A program made the position numbers and the translations under genes. Below are positions 8,958 through 16,424 of a stretch of DNA of 38,724 nt, in pieces (the first letter of the stretch is position 1; each line of letters begins with the position of its first letter). Under the pieces are notes generated by a model. The model searched no databases and had not been told where the DNA came from. It saw only the letters and a program-made list of their open reading frames with translations. The DNA comes from Methanosarcinales archaeon (GTDB lineage Archaea > Halobacteriota > Methanosarcinia > Methanosarcinales > Methanocomedenaceae): NCBI GenBank assembly GCA_021108405.1, contig JAIOQW010000305.1:1-38724 (forward strand), given 5' to 3'.

Positions 8958-9770
8958 ATGAAAAAAAAAAAATCATTTTTTTTATTAGTCCTGCTATTTT
9001 TTATCTCTATTTTTATAGGATGCTTAGGAAACCCAAATCCGGATGACGTTATTATACCTGACGGCCAATTAAATAATTATGAGATCAATTTATCTGCTGG
9101 TAATCTAACTAATTCAACCACGTATTATTTATATACTGATAAGAAGAATAAAACAACTCAGGCAGTAACTACAATAGTTAATACTTCCACATTAAATGTC
9201 AGTATTCGGAAAGATATGTCTGCTCATGCTAAATCCAAAGAAGAATATGGAATTGAAGACCTTGTTGTGATAGGTAAAATATCATACAATAACAATATTG
9301 ATTCTAATTTTAGTATCTTATCGAATACATCATATAACACTTCTTATTACGAAACATCAATTATAAAGGTGATATGTATCGAATTTGCACAACCTACAAC
9401 CGGTTTTGTCGCATATTCCTTTTCAGGCGAATACGGGCAATTCGATCAATTATTAAAAAGAAACGAGACAATAACAGTTGTACTGCCACCTGGACATAGT
9501 ACCGGGAATATCATCCTTGGTACTACGAAACCAAAAAAACCGGATAAAACATTTATTGATGGGAATAACAGGACATGTTTGCTCTGGAACGATCTGTATC
9601 CGGATCGGATTAGTATTTTAGTGCGGTATTATAAATCGTTTCTACCTGCCATTTTAAGTATTACAGTAATAGTACTTGGTACGTGTTTATTGATCGTTTC
9701 ACTTTATTATTCAAACGAGATACGTAAACTACGAAAAAAACAGGAACTCATAGAATCTGAAATTAAATAG
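8958..9770 (+). CDS. membrane-anchored lipoprotein with C-terminal TM segment
   Basis: A 270-residue exported protein. Residues 2-5 are Lys, 6-20 are hydrophobic, and IGC (Cys22) forms a lipobox. The outside part (about 30-225) is rich in Asn-X-Ser/Thr sites, suggesting heavy N-glycosylation. A transmembrane helix spans about 228-250, and a short charged tail lies in the cytoplasm. Archaea carry DUF5803-type proteins with this design, and I suggest that family at low confidence. It follows dacZ by 19 bp, so co-transcription and a link to cell-envelope or osmotic signalling are plausible inferences. The start is followed by 12 consecutive A (8,961-8,972), a tract prone to slippage that could switch the frame. 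Confidence 0.75.
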   Translation: MKKKKSFFLLVLLFFISIFIGCLGNPNPDDVIIPDGQLNNYEINLSAGNLTNSTTYYLYTDKKNKTTQAVTTIVNTSTLNVSIRKDMSAHAKSKEEYGIEDLVVIGKISYNNNIDSNFSILSNTSYNTSYYETSIIKVICIEFAQPTTGFVAYSFSGEYGQFDQLLKRNETITVVLPPGHSTGNIILGTTKPKKPDKTFIDGNNRTCLLWNDLYPDRISILVRYYKSFLPAILSITVIVLGTCLLIVSLYYSNEIRKLRKKQELIESEIK

Positions 9771-9789
9771 ATCCTTCTTTACTCTATGA

Positions 9790-10530
9790 TCAAATAGTGA
9801 ATTCCATTCCGTCTTTTCCAAGAGGCCACTGCTTAAGAGCTTCTTTGTGGGGGGGAAACATATGACTGATATGAGTGAACACGACCTTCTTAACCTGCAG
9901 TTTGTTTGCAAGATCAAATGCTTGCTGTGCATTCATATGTTTGACAAGATTGATACCAGGGGGCACAATAGCATCTATGATCAAAAGATCAGCACCATGC
10001 ATAACTTCAAGACTACGGGGCAAAATGTTATCATTGGTATCACTGCTGATAACTATTTTTTTCTTATTCTCGCATATGAGCACTCCTGCACATTCTCTCA
10101 ATGGGGGGTGATTTACAGGAAACAGTGTAAAATCAAGGCCTGCTATCGAAAAGGGTTTAAAAAAATTGACATCGTGCCTCTCAGGTTCTAAAAACCCTAG
10201 ATATTGCAGAATATAGTCCAGGGTATTAGTAAGTCCGTACACAGGCACATGCTGTTGAACCCTGTGGAAATCACCAAAACCGGCATAGTGGTCATAATGA
10301 GCATGGGTCCAGATAACGCCATCTATATGATCCAACCCATTTGATAGCATCTGCCACCTCAAATCCGGACTGGTATCTATCATTACTTTACCCTGTGGGG
10401 CATTTACCAGTACAGAGAACCTGAGTCTCATACTTGGACCACCATTAAGAGCATCCAGGCAAGTAGGACAACGACATCCTATTTTAGGTGTACCAATAGC
10501 ATCACCGGTACCAAGTAGTGTGACTTTCAT
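9790..10530 (-). CDS. PhnP-like metallo-beta-lactamase-fold hydrolase
   Basis: A 246-residue cytoplasmic metallohydrolase. Visible motifs are the LLGTGDAIGTP start of the fold, a Cys cluster C19-x-C21-x2-C24 that in PhnP holds a structural zinc, the metal site HAHYDH (His76, His78, Asp80, His81), a further metal His in VNHPP, SSDT near the middle, and a late FTHISH motif. The closest named family is PhnP, a phosphodiesterase that opens phosphoribosyl cyclic phosphate, but archaeal members occur without phosphonate genes and their substrate is unknown. The start overlaps the end of the AAA ATPase gene by 4 bases (ATGA), so the two are translationally coupled and probably work together. Confidence 0.85.
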   Translation of the reverse strand: MKVTLLGTGDAIGTPKIGCRCPTCLDALNGGPSMRLRFSVLVNAPQGKVMIDTSPDLRWQMLSNGLDHIDGVIWTHAHYDHYAGFGDFHRVQQHVPVYGLTNTLDYILQYLGFLEPERHDVNFFKPFSIAGLDFTLFPVNHPPLRECAGVLICENKKKIVISSDTNDNILPRSLEVMHGADLLIIDAIVPPGINLVKHMNAQQAFDLANKLQVKKVVFTHISHMFPPHKEALKQWPLGKDGMEFTI

Positions 10531-11801
10531 CGATTATCTATCGGCACATATTTAAGTGCAGTCCTTTTATCAAACTCACCCACAGCCCGAATCAGGTCAT
10601 CCTGTGTCAATATTGTCCTTTCTTCCATCAGGGCATTCAAAACTGCTTCTCTAACAACCATCCTGAGATCCGAACCTGAATAATCATCAGTTATTGCAGC
10701 AATCTCTTCCGGATCAAATGAACCCTCTATTTCACTAATAACTATTTTAAGGATAGCCTCTCTCATATTTGTATCGGGAAGTGGAAAATCAACAATATCA
10801 TCGAATCTTCTCCAGGCAGCACTATCTAACAATTGCGGGTGGTTTGTTGCTGCGATAAGCAGCACCCGATGTTTTATGAGGCTTATTTCATCAATAGCTT
10901 TGAGCAGTGCGTTCACGGCCCGCTTTAGAGCTGCATTCTCATCAGAAGATCTCGTTTTTGCAAGAAAATCAAACTCATCTATGAACAATATACATGGATT
11001 CATCTTTTTTGCAAGATCAAATACCCGATCAATATTCTTAGCAGTCTCACCCAGATACTGGTCTGTTATCATTGATAGTTTTACCTCCAGGATAGGAAGT
11101 TCCAATTTTGCAGACATAGCCCTGGCTGTTGAAGTTTTACCTGTACCCGGGGGTCCGACGAATAGCAGCTTGCCTATTTCTAACAATCCGATACGTTTTA
11201 AGTAGTCCCTGAACTGTATGGCTTTGATCATTTTATTTACTTCGTCTTTTTGATCCTGGTTCAATACTAGCTTATCAATAGTCTGGTCAATCTCCTCAGG
11301 GACCATGACATGTACTAATTTAAGGAGATCCTCTCCGTCCTTTTGATTACCTATTTGTGATATTAGCGAGTCGGCCCACTGCCGGCTTACCTCCTTTGGT
11401 TCATTGTCCTGTTTTGATTCTTCATAACTGACATCCAGTGAATGGTTTTTTTCATAGTAATAGGCAAGTACGGGGTTGCTTTTAATATAATCAATTCCCT
11501 GTTCATGTTTGGCTATCCATTTTACTGCAAGATCAAGAACAGTGATCCGGATTGTTGAGCCGAATTCTTCAAATTCCAGAAAAGGGAGGGTTTTTATAAC
11601 CTTATCCGGATCTTTTATATCATATAATTCCTGCAGATCGTTGATCGTAACAACAATAGGTCGTTTAACGGTTTTCTCCTTGATATCCCAATATTGTTTC
11701 CTCAGATCAGCAAAAAGGTCGTCAACTTGAAGTTCCTCTATTTTATTATATATTTCGGCTGTCAGTAGCAGTCCAGTCATTTCCAGATTATTATCATACA
11801 T
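10527..11801 (-). CDS. AAA+ ATPase of the FtsH/Cdc48-like class
   Basis: A 424-residue AAA+ ATPase with Walker A GPPGTGKT (216-223), Walker B ILFIDEFD (about 273-280), an ATNHP sensor-1 motif and an AAWRRFD arginine-finger segment. The first 190 residues are not a family I recognise; they include an acidic, low-complexity stretch around 125-145. It lacks FtsH's membrane segments and zinc protease domain, so it is a soluble remodelling ATPase. The gene runs into the metallohydrolase with a 4-base overlap. The ATG at 11,801 has no clear Shine-Dalgarno sequence; Met8 (11,780) is an alternative start. The substrate is unknown. Confidence 0.88.
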   Translation of the reverse strand: MYDNNLEMTGLLLTAEIYNKIEELQVDDLFADLRKQYWDIKEKTVKRPIVVTINDLQELYDIKDPDKVIKTLPFLEFEEFGSTIRITVLDLAVKWIAKHEQGIDYIKSNPVLAYYYEKNHSLDVSYEESKQDNEPKEVSRQWADSLISQIGNQKDGEDLLKLVHVMVPEEIDQTIDKLVLNQDQKDEVNKMIKAIQFRDYLKRIGLLEIGKLLFVGPPGTGKTSTARAMSAKLELPILEVKLSMITDQYLGETAKNIDRVFDLAKKMNPCILFIDEFDFLAKTRSSDENAALKRAVNALLKAIDEISLIKHRVLLIAATNHPQLLDSAAWRRFDDIVDFPLPDTNMREAILKIVISEIEGSFDPEEIAAITDDYSGSDLRMVVREAVLNALMEERTILTQDDLIRAVGEFDKRTALKYVPIDNR

Positions 11802-12045
11802 TCAATATCAGTCCATGTCAAAATTGGATAATAATATAGGTTATCCGGAAACAAATAGTTTTCGTGTCGTATATGATTTTTTTTCCGGACTTTTATTTTA
11901 AGGTATTAAGCCTTTACCCGCCTGCCTTATATTTTGCCATATGCACAACTGATGATTGTTATGTGAGATATATTCTTATAAAATATATACAGTAAAAAAT
12001 GCATGTATACTTTCCGATATGTAAAAAAAGAAATAGATAAGAATT
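11802..12045. other. intergenic stretch upstream of the AAA ATPase gene, promoter region
   Basis: No gene seen. The stretch is AT-rich and holds the promoter region of the minus-strand ATPase/metallohydrolase pair. It leads into repeat copy 4, which stands between the UPF0058 gene and this promoter. Confidence 0.4.
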
Positions 12046-12102
12046 CAATCCTCCTTTTTGGTCGGATTTTTTTGAGTATATCGAGTTATATAAGATATAC
12101 TA
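12046..12102 (+). repeat. modular hairpin repeat, reduced copy 4
   Basis: Only the first hairpin (AATCC-TCC-TTTTT-GGTC-GGATT) and a diverged end palindrome remain; the four middle hairpins are absent. A perfect 9-bp inverted repeat, GAATTCAAT at 12,041-12,049 and ATTGAATTC at 12,111-12,119, encloses the unit. Confidence 0.75.
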
Positions 12103-12159
12103 CCAGAAGAATTGAATTCATTATCGATTATTCAAATTTAATTTTTTTAAATTATTTTT

Positions 12160-12438
12160 CTAATGGTCGATCTCAACGAGCGCTTTATCAGCAAGTTCAT
12201 TCATGCGTACAGATGTTCTTCCAGTACCTGAAAAATCATCATCTGATATTATTGAGGCAATCTCACTTCCTAAAACAAATATGGCGTGTTTATGTTCAGC
12301 TTTACTTCGATGAACATGTACGGGACTAATTCCCAAATTATCATAGATGTCAAAAGTGTTATACGCTCCTTTGTCTTCGAAAAAGCTCTTCATTTGTGCC
12401 ATTAAGGTATGTAGCTGTATTAGCTCCTCTTTATGCAT
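12160..12438 (-). CDS. UPF0058 family protein
   Basis: A 92-residue protein matching the archaeal UPF0058 family, recognisable from its opening MHKEELIQLHTLMAQ and the conserved SPVHVHRSKAEHKHAIFVLG segment. The family is widespread in methanogens and haloarchaea and has no established function; it is small, soluble and helical. The ATG at 12,438 is chosen because GGAGG lies 8 bases upstream and the family starts at this MHKEE; the open frame runs back only to a TTG at 12,453. It lies alone upstream of repeat copy 4, transcribed away from the methyltransferase gene. Confidence 0.85.
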   Translation of the reverse strand: MHKEELIQLHTLMAQMKSFFEDKGAYNTFDIYDNLGISPVHVHRSKAEHKHAIFVLGSEIASIISDDDFSGTGRTSVRMNELADKALVEIDH

Positions 12439-12614
12439 ATTCCCATCCTCCAACAGTAGCGGGTTTGATGAATAGTGTTCGTTAATTTTCGATCACATAT
12501 TCACATATCTATAATTTTTTCATTACTTCAACTTAAAAAAGGGTTTTGTAGGAATGGTATTTCCTATCATCCAACCTTAAATTTTTCTATTTAATCTTAA
12601 CGATTTATCTTATC

Positions 12615-13397
12615 ATGAACAAAACACAAGATTCAAACATATTGTATACGTATAGAATAATAATGCCTTATGCTTTATTTGACCGTGATGCATTTATTGC
12701 ACGAACCGGATTAGGTCCGGATATGAATGTACTGACTATAGGCCCGGACTATTCTATGGCACTTCAAATTGCCAGATATGTAGAGACCACAGTAACTGCC
12801 GTAGTTGCTAATTCTAAAGAAGCTAGAAGTTTACGTACTTTCACACCTGATTCTAATCAATTAATTACCGAATATGCCCACCAACCTATAAGAGATGATG
12901 CTTTTGATGTAGTGTTTGTATATCACACGATAAATAGCCTCAAGGCAGAAACTGTATTGGAAATGTTTGGCGAAATCAGGCGTATGCTCAAAGAGAACAG
13001 TAGATTTGCTGTATTGCATTGGTCATCGGAGCCAAAGAACAAGGCCCAATCGTCTCACCTAATGCTATTGAAAATTCTTGAACAGGTGGGGCTTGTACAA
13101 CTTCATACATATGATATGGTTTTGGAATGGTTAAAAAAGATGGATTTTGAAGATATTACCATAGAATTAGTAAACTCTCAAATAACAGTTCCGGAAAAAT
13201 GGGTAGAAATACATATTAAAATGCTTACTGAGATTGTATTAAAACGTTTGCATAATAATGTATCCGTACCTTCGGATATTGAAAAAGATATTGAACTATA
13301 TAAATCCCATGTAACTGAATATGGAGAAGAATTGTTGCCGGCAATTCAATTTACAGCCAGAAATAATAAAGGGTTATTTGGAATTGATATACTATGA
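12615..13397 (+). CDS. divergent SAM-dependent methyltransferase-like protein
   Basis: A 260-residue protein with the Rossmann fold of class I methyltransferases: beta-1 VLTIGPDYS (about 39-47), an acidic loop, RDDAFDVVFVYHTIN as motif IV/post-IV (about 94-108), and a helix with GEIRRMLKENSRFAVLHW. The SAM-binding motif normally reads (D/E)xGxGxG; here it is TIGPDYS, which lacks the second and third glycines. It may bind SAM differently or have lost activity. The C-terminal third (about 185-260) is unassigned. The substrate is unknown. The Sm-like gene follows after 62 bp. Confidence 0.7.
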   Translation: MNKTQDSNILYTYRIIMPYALFDRDAFIARTGLGPDMNVLTIGPDYSMALQIARYVETTVTAVVANSKEARSLRTFTPDSNQLITEYAHQPIRDDAFDVVFVYHTINSLKAETVLEMFGEIRRMLKENSRFAVLHWSSEPKNKAQSSHLMLLKILEQVGLVQLHTYDMVLEWLKKMDFEDITIELVNSQITVPEKWVEIHIKMLTEIVLKRLHNNVSVPSDIEKDIELYKSHVTEYGEELLPAIQFTARNNKGLFGIDIL

Positions 13398-13459
13398 AAA
13401 GGAAAAATTGAAATAATACTATTACTATTTAGTGGCATCAGTTATTGGGAGGATAAATA

Positions 13460-13708
13460 TTGTTTCCAACAAAAAAAGTACAATCATTAATTAATCAGAA
13501 GATCCGTGTTGAAATGAAAGGTGGTCAACATATCTTAGAAGGCACTCTGGAAAGTTCGGATGAATACCTTAATATGCATCTTATTAATACAGTTGAGATC
13601 ATTGCCGGTGATAAATCAATCTCTTTAGGTTCTGTAATACTTAGAGGAAATAATATTATAATCATCAATCCAATTGATAATATGGATATCAAAGCAAAAC
13701 CTGTTTAA
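13460..13708 (+). CDS. Sm-like (LSm) RNA-binding protein
   Basis: An 82-residue archaeal SmAP. The Sm1 motif covers about 16-44 (GQHILEGTLESSDEYLNMHL) and Sm2 covers 56-68 (LGSVILRGNNIIII). Such proteins form six- or seven-membered rings that bind U-rich RNA and act in RNA stability or processing. It starts at TTG (13,460-13,462) with GGGAGGA 6 bases upstream. The winged-helix gene follows after 23 bp and is probably co-transcribed. The C-terminal tail after Sm2 is short and hydrophilic. Whether it pairs with the canonical SmAP1 elsewhere in the genome cannot be seen here. Confidence 0.85.
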   Translation: MFPTKKVQSLINQKIRVEMKGGQHILEGTLESSDEYLNMHLINTVEIIAGDKSISLGSVILRGNNIIIINPIDNMDIKAKPV

Positions 13709-13731
13709 GATAACAAGGTGTTTATTACTAT

Positions 13732-14100
13732 ATGATAGAAGATGAAATGTTTGACCTGGTAAGTCAACATAAGGACGGCATTCTTCAAAGCGTAGTCAGG
13801 AAGACATTGGAAATTGACAGTAAAAAATGTTCAAGGACCATTGCCAAATTAATGAAAAAACATTTGATACGCAGGGAGCCTGAACTGGCAAGTGGCAGGA
13901 ATACTTTTCGAATTTATTGTACGGAATTCACAGGCCCCAGTGATAAACATAAGTACTTCCTTGCCGGTGGTATGTTCAGTCCATGCACCGGATGTAATAT
14001 GGAATGTTATCATGAAACCTGTGTGCCCCTGGATGAATGGGTATGGGCCATTATTAAAGAAGCAAAGAACAAAATCCTCCCTTCGGTCGGATTTTCTTGA
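13732..14100 (+). CDS. winged-helix protein with a four-cysteine C-terminal cluster; 3' end made from a repeat
   Basis: A 122-residue protein. Residues 1-65 read as a winged helix-turn-helix: a DGILQSVVRKTLEID helix, then CSRTIAKLMKKHLIRREP as the recognition helix and the wing. The C-terminal part has C85-x2-C88-x3-C92-x4-C97, a likely metal or iron-sulfur site, so it may be a metal- or redox-responsive regulator. The partner Sm-like gene is 23 bp upstream. Repeat copy 5 begins at 14,068, so codons 113-122 (NKILPSVGFS) and the TGA stop are repeat sequence. The native end of the protein was probably shortly after Lys112. I do not recognise a named family. Confidence 0.75.
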   Translation: MIEDEMFDLVSQHKDGILQSVVRKTLEIDSKKCSRTIAKLMKKHLIRREPELASGRNTFRIYCTEFTGPSDKHKYFLAGGMFSPCTGCNMECYHETCVPLDEWVWAIIKEAKNKILPSVGFS

Positions 14101-14183
14101 CTGAGGCTCTTAAAAGAGCCGAAGATTAGAAAATGTGAACGGAGTGAGCATTTTTGATACATCAAGTTATACTTTATGTACTA
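14068..14183 (+). repeat. modular hairpin repeat, copy 5 (lacks hairpins 2 and 3)
   Basis: After the first hairpin, the sequence jumps from TTGACTGAGG straight to GGCTCTT/AAGAGCC, so the second and third hairpins of copies 2 and 3 are cleanly missing. The AAAATG/CATTTT hairpin and a diverged end palindrome follow. It lies between two convergent genes and overlaps the end of the first one. Confidence 0.9.
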
Positions 14184-14200
14184 TTAAAAACTGTATCTAC

Positions 14201-14707
14201 TCAAATAATGTAAGTCGGTGATGAAATTATTATATTCGTAGGATTGTGAACTATAGTAACTTTAATCTGGTCACCAGTCTTAAGTACAGCGTTACTACTG
14301 GCAATTTTAAAATTACCATATTCTCCCGGACCCCATATATTATCATGACTCTGGTTTGAAGGTGACCCCCAAAATACACCACCTAGAGCACCGTAAAAAC
14401 CAGTAATTCCTCCAATCACAGGAAGGTTGATCAGATTGTGATCAAGCATTTCATCATTTATGCTAATTAGAATATTAATCTGAGTTATATCAATCGGATC
14501 CCCTCCTTTATGTACCAGTATAACTTCCTGGTGATTTGACAAGTCAATGTTTTCTATGTCAATAAGTGTGATTACTGGCTTTTCTAACTCATAACTGTTC
14601 AGTAATACAAAGGCTGCGCCGGAAGAGGCAACAGTGATAGCAATTAGCAGGATGACCCCTATTACCGGAGAAACTGCACTGTTATTGTAAAAAACCAAGA
14701 GGCGCAT
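14201..14707 (-). CDS. type IV pilin-like protein (DUF1628/Pilin_N class)
   Basis: A 168-residue protein. After a short N-terminus (1-10), Ala11-Val-Ser-Pro-Val-Ile-Gly opens a hydrophobic helix to about residue 35, the hallmark of archaeal type IV pilins and related secreted proteins with class III signals. The rest (40-168) is a beta-rich, Gly- and Asn-rich outer domain with potential N-glycosylation sites such as NQS. Archaea carry many such single-copy pilins whose role is adhesion or surface appendage. The gene follows the phosphatase-family gene by 29 bp in the same direction, so the two are probably one transcript of envelope proteins. Confidence 0.85.
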   Translation of the reverse strand: MRLLVFYNNSAVSPVIGVILLIAITVASSGAAFVLLNSYELEKPVITLIDIENIDLSNHQEVILVHKGGDPIDITQINILISINDEMLDHNLINLPVIGGITGFYGALGGVFWGSPSNQSHDNIWGPGEYGNFKIASSNAVLKTGDQIKVTIVHNPTNIIISSPTYII

Positions 14708-14736
14708 TTTAATTTCTCACCCGGGTAGATCATTAT

Positions 14737-16125
14737 TCAATCCTTTATTCTTCGAATTACCAGCAATCCTGCTATTATAACAAGAATTATCATAGCAGAG
14801 GCAATTCGTTTTCTCCATACTTCATAATCCAAATTTTTTTCGATATTACCAGGAATGTTAATATTAAACTCGATATGGCGGTCGATATCCATTTTAACCG
14901 CTTCTTCGAGTATTTCATCATCTTTTGAAACCCTGACAATATAATTAGTTTCTGGTTTTAATCCTGAGAAAAAATATTGTGAATCTCCTGTACTGCTGAT
15001 TATCCTTTTTTCATCCTGTGTTATCTCCACATCAGCTTCCACGTCTGACGAGACCCTCAGATTCGTGTATTGTTTCACAGGAAGTACTTTACCATCAGTA
15101 TATTTTAGCTGGTATGGAATATCAAGGATAGATAGTATGGTAGGTGCTATATCCTGCTGATTATAATTATGATCTATAACGCCGGTAATAATATTTGAAG
15201 AAACCAGTATCAATGGAACTGTTACAGCTTCACTACAAAAAAATTCATCCGAAGCATGACCACCTCTTGTGGCATTTGCCGACCTGAAGGCCATACCATG
15301 ATCAGCAGTGATGATAAGTCCTGTATTACTATCGCGAGCGACCTGTATTAACGGCTCTAGATACTTATCTACTGTTTCTATTGATGTGATATAACCTTCA
15401 ATTCCCCTGTAATGCCCGGCACAGTCTACTATACCTATATTTATAGTAAGGATGTATCTCGTATCAGGGTGTTGTTTTGCCATTAGGGAAACTAGGTGTT
15501 TTGAAGCATTTATTTCCCAGTCTGCATAGGCCGTATAACTATCGATCCCTTTGGTTCCTTTTTGGTATGAAGATAATTTTTGTTCCCAGTATTCAAGTTC
15601 CTTTACTATATCATCAGGTACATCATTATCATTGACCTGTAGTGCAAGTAATGGTTCTTTAATGGAATTGGATTTGGTATATAATATGATATCCTGCTCA
15701 TTGCGCATTTGTGAAAAGTCACCTTTGTGCATAATAGCAATAGATAGAAATCCTTCTTTGTTAAGAACATCATAGATCGTAGCATCAGGGAACTCTACTG
15801 TTTCCTGATCAGCTCCTGAATATCCCGTCATAATTACAGAATGAGCAGGACCGGTACTGGGAACAGGTACATGAATATCGGGTATAAGTACGCCATGTGA
15901 GATCATTTCATACATAATAGGAACATCAGCTTGAGAAACGGGTGTACCGTCAAGTGCGGTAGGAATACAATTCGGACTGATATATTTGGACCCCATACCA
16001 TCGATGACCAGCAATATTATATTGGAAGGCGGATTTGTTTTGCCTACATCAATGTGGGTATGTGCTAATGCAGATGGTATTATGATTATAATAAGGCATA
16101 TACAAGCAATCGTATAATTGTACAT
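14737..16125 (-). CDS. secreted, membrane-anchored alkaline-phosphatase-superfamily protein
   Basis: A 462-residue protein with a signal peptide (1-21), an alkaline phosphatase/sulfatase-type domain (about 33-355), a beta-sandwich-like segment (about 360-430), and a C-terminal transmembrane helix (about 440-458). Metal ligands seen are Asp42 in VIDGMG, Asp275-His276 in ITADHGM and His290 in GGHAS. The segment STGPAHSVIMTG (90-101) should hold the Ser/Thr nucleophile, though I cannot name the residue. Family members hydrolyse phosphate or sulfate esters; the substrate is unknown. It acts outside the membrane. The pilin gene follows in the same operon. The ATG at 16,125 has no clear Shine-Dalgarno sequence; TATATA at about 16,150 suggests a short or absent leader. 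Confidence 0.85.
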   Translation of the reverse strand: MYNYTIACICLIIIIIPSALAHTHIDVGKTNPPSNIILLVIDGMGSKYISPNCIPTALDGTPVSQADVPIMYEMISHGVLIPDIHVPVPSTGPAHSVIMTGYSGADQETVEFPDATIYDVLNKEGFLSIAIMHKGDFSQMRNEQDIILYTKSNSIKEPLLALQVNDNDVPDDIVKELEYWEQKLSSYQKGTKGIDSYTAYADWEINASKHLVSLMAKQHPDTRYILTINIGIVDCAGHYRGIEGYITSIETVDKYLEPLIQVARDSNTGLIITADHGMAFRSANATRGGHASDEFFCSEAVTVPLILVSSNIITGVIDHNYNQQDIAPTILSILDIPYQLKYTDGKVLPVKQYTNLRVSSDVEADVEITQDEKRIISSTGDSQYFFSGLKPETNYIVRVSKDDEILEEAVKMDIDRHIEFNINIPGNIEKNLDYEVWRKRIASAMIILVIIAGLLVIRRIKD

Positions 16126-16283
16126 TTATAAATTGTAATACTTATATGTTGATATATAGTTTTACATTTAAATTAATACTTTAGCATTTTTATGTATATA
16201 GAGCAGGGAATTATTAAACTGCCATTAATAAATATTCAACTGCTGGACATCTTATTGATAGTCTCGCCTAAATAGAAAGGAAT

Positions 16284-16384
16284 AAGATTTGTAGAATCTT
16301 CGACTGAGGCTCTTAAAAGACCCGAAGATTAGAAAATGTGAACATAATGAGCATTTTCAATATACCAAGTTATTTGTTATACTA
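16284..16384 (+). repeat. modular hairpin repeat, copy 6 (lacks hairpins 1 and 2)
   Basis: It begins in the third hairpin (AAGATT/AATCTT), then has GGCTCTT/AAGACCC, AAAATG/CATTTT and a mutated end palindrome (TATACCAAG...TTATACTA). It stands between the divergent phosphatase and MFS genes and ends 40 bases before the MFS start. Confidence 0.85.
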
Positions 16385-16424
16385 TAACAAAACTTTTTTA
16401 ACTACTTTGCCTTTTCTATACTCT

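Noticed and set aside
12003-12329. Plus-strand frame of 108 codons
   Set aside because: It crosses repeat copy 4 and lies antisense to the UPF0058 gene, which is the better-supported one.
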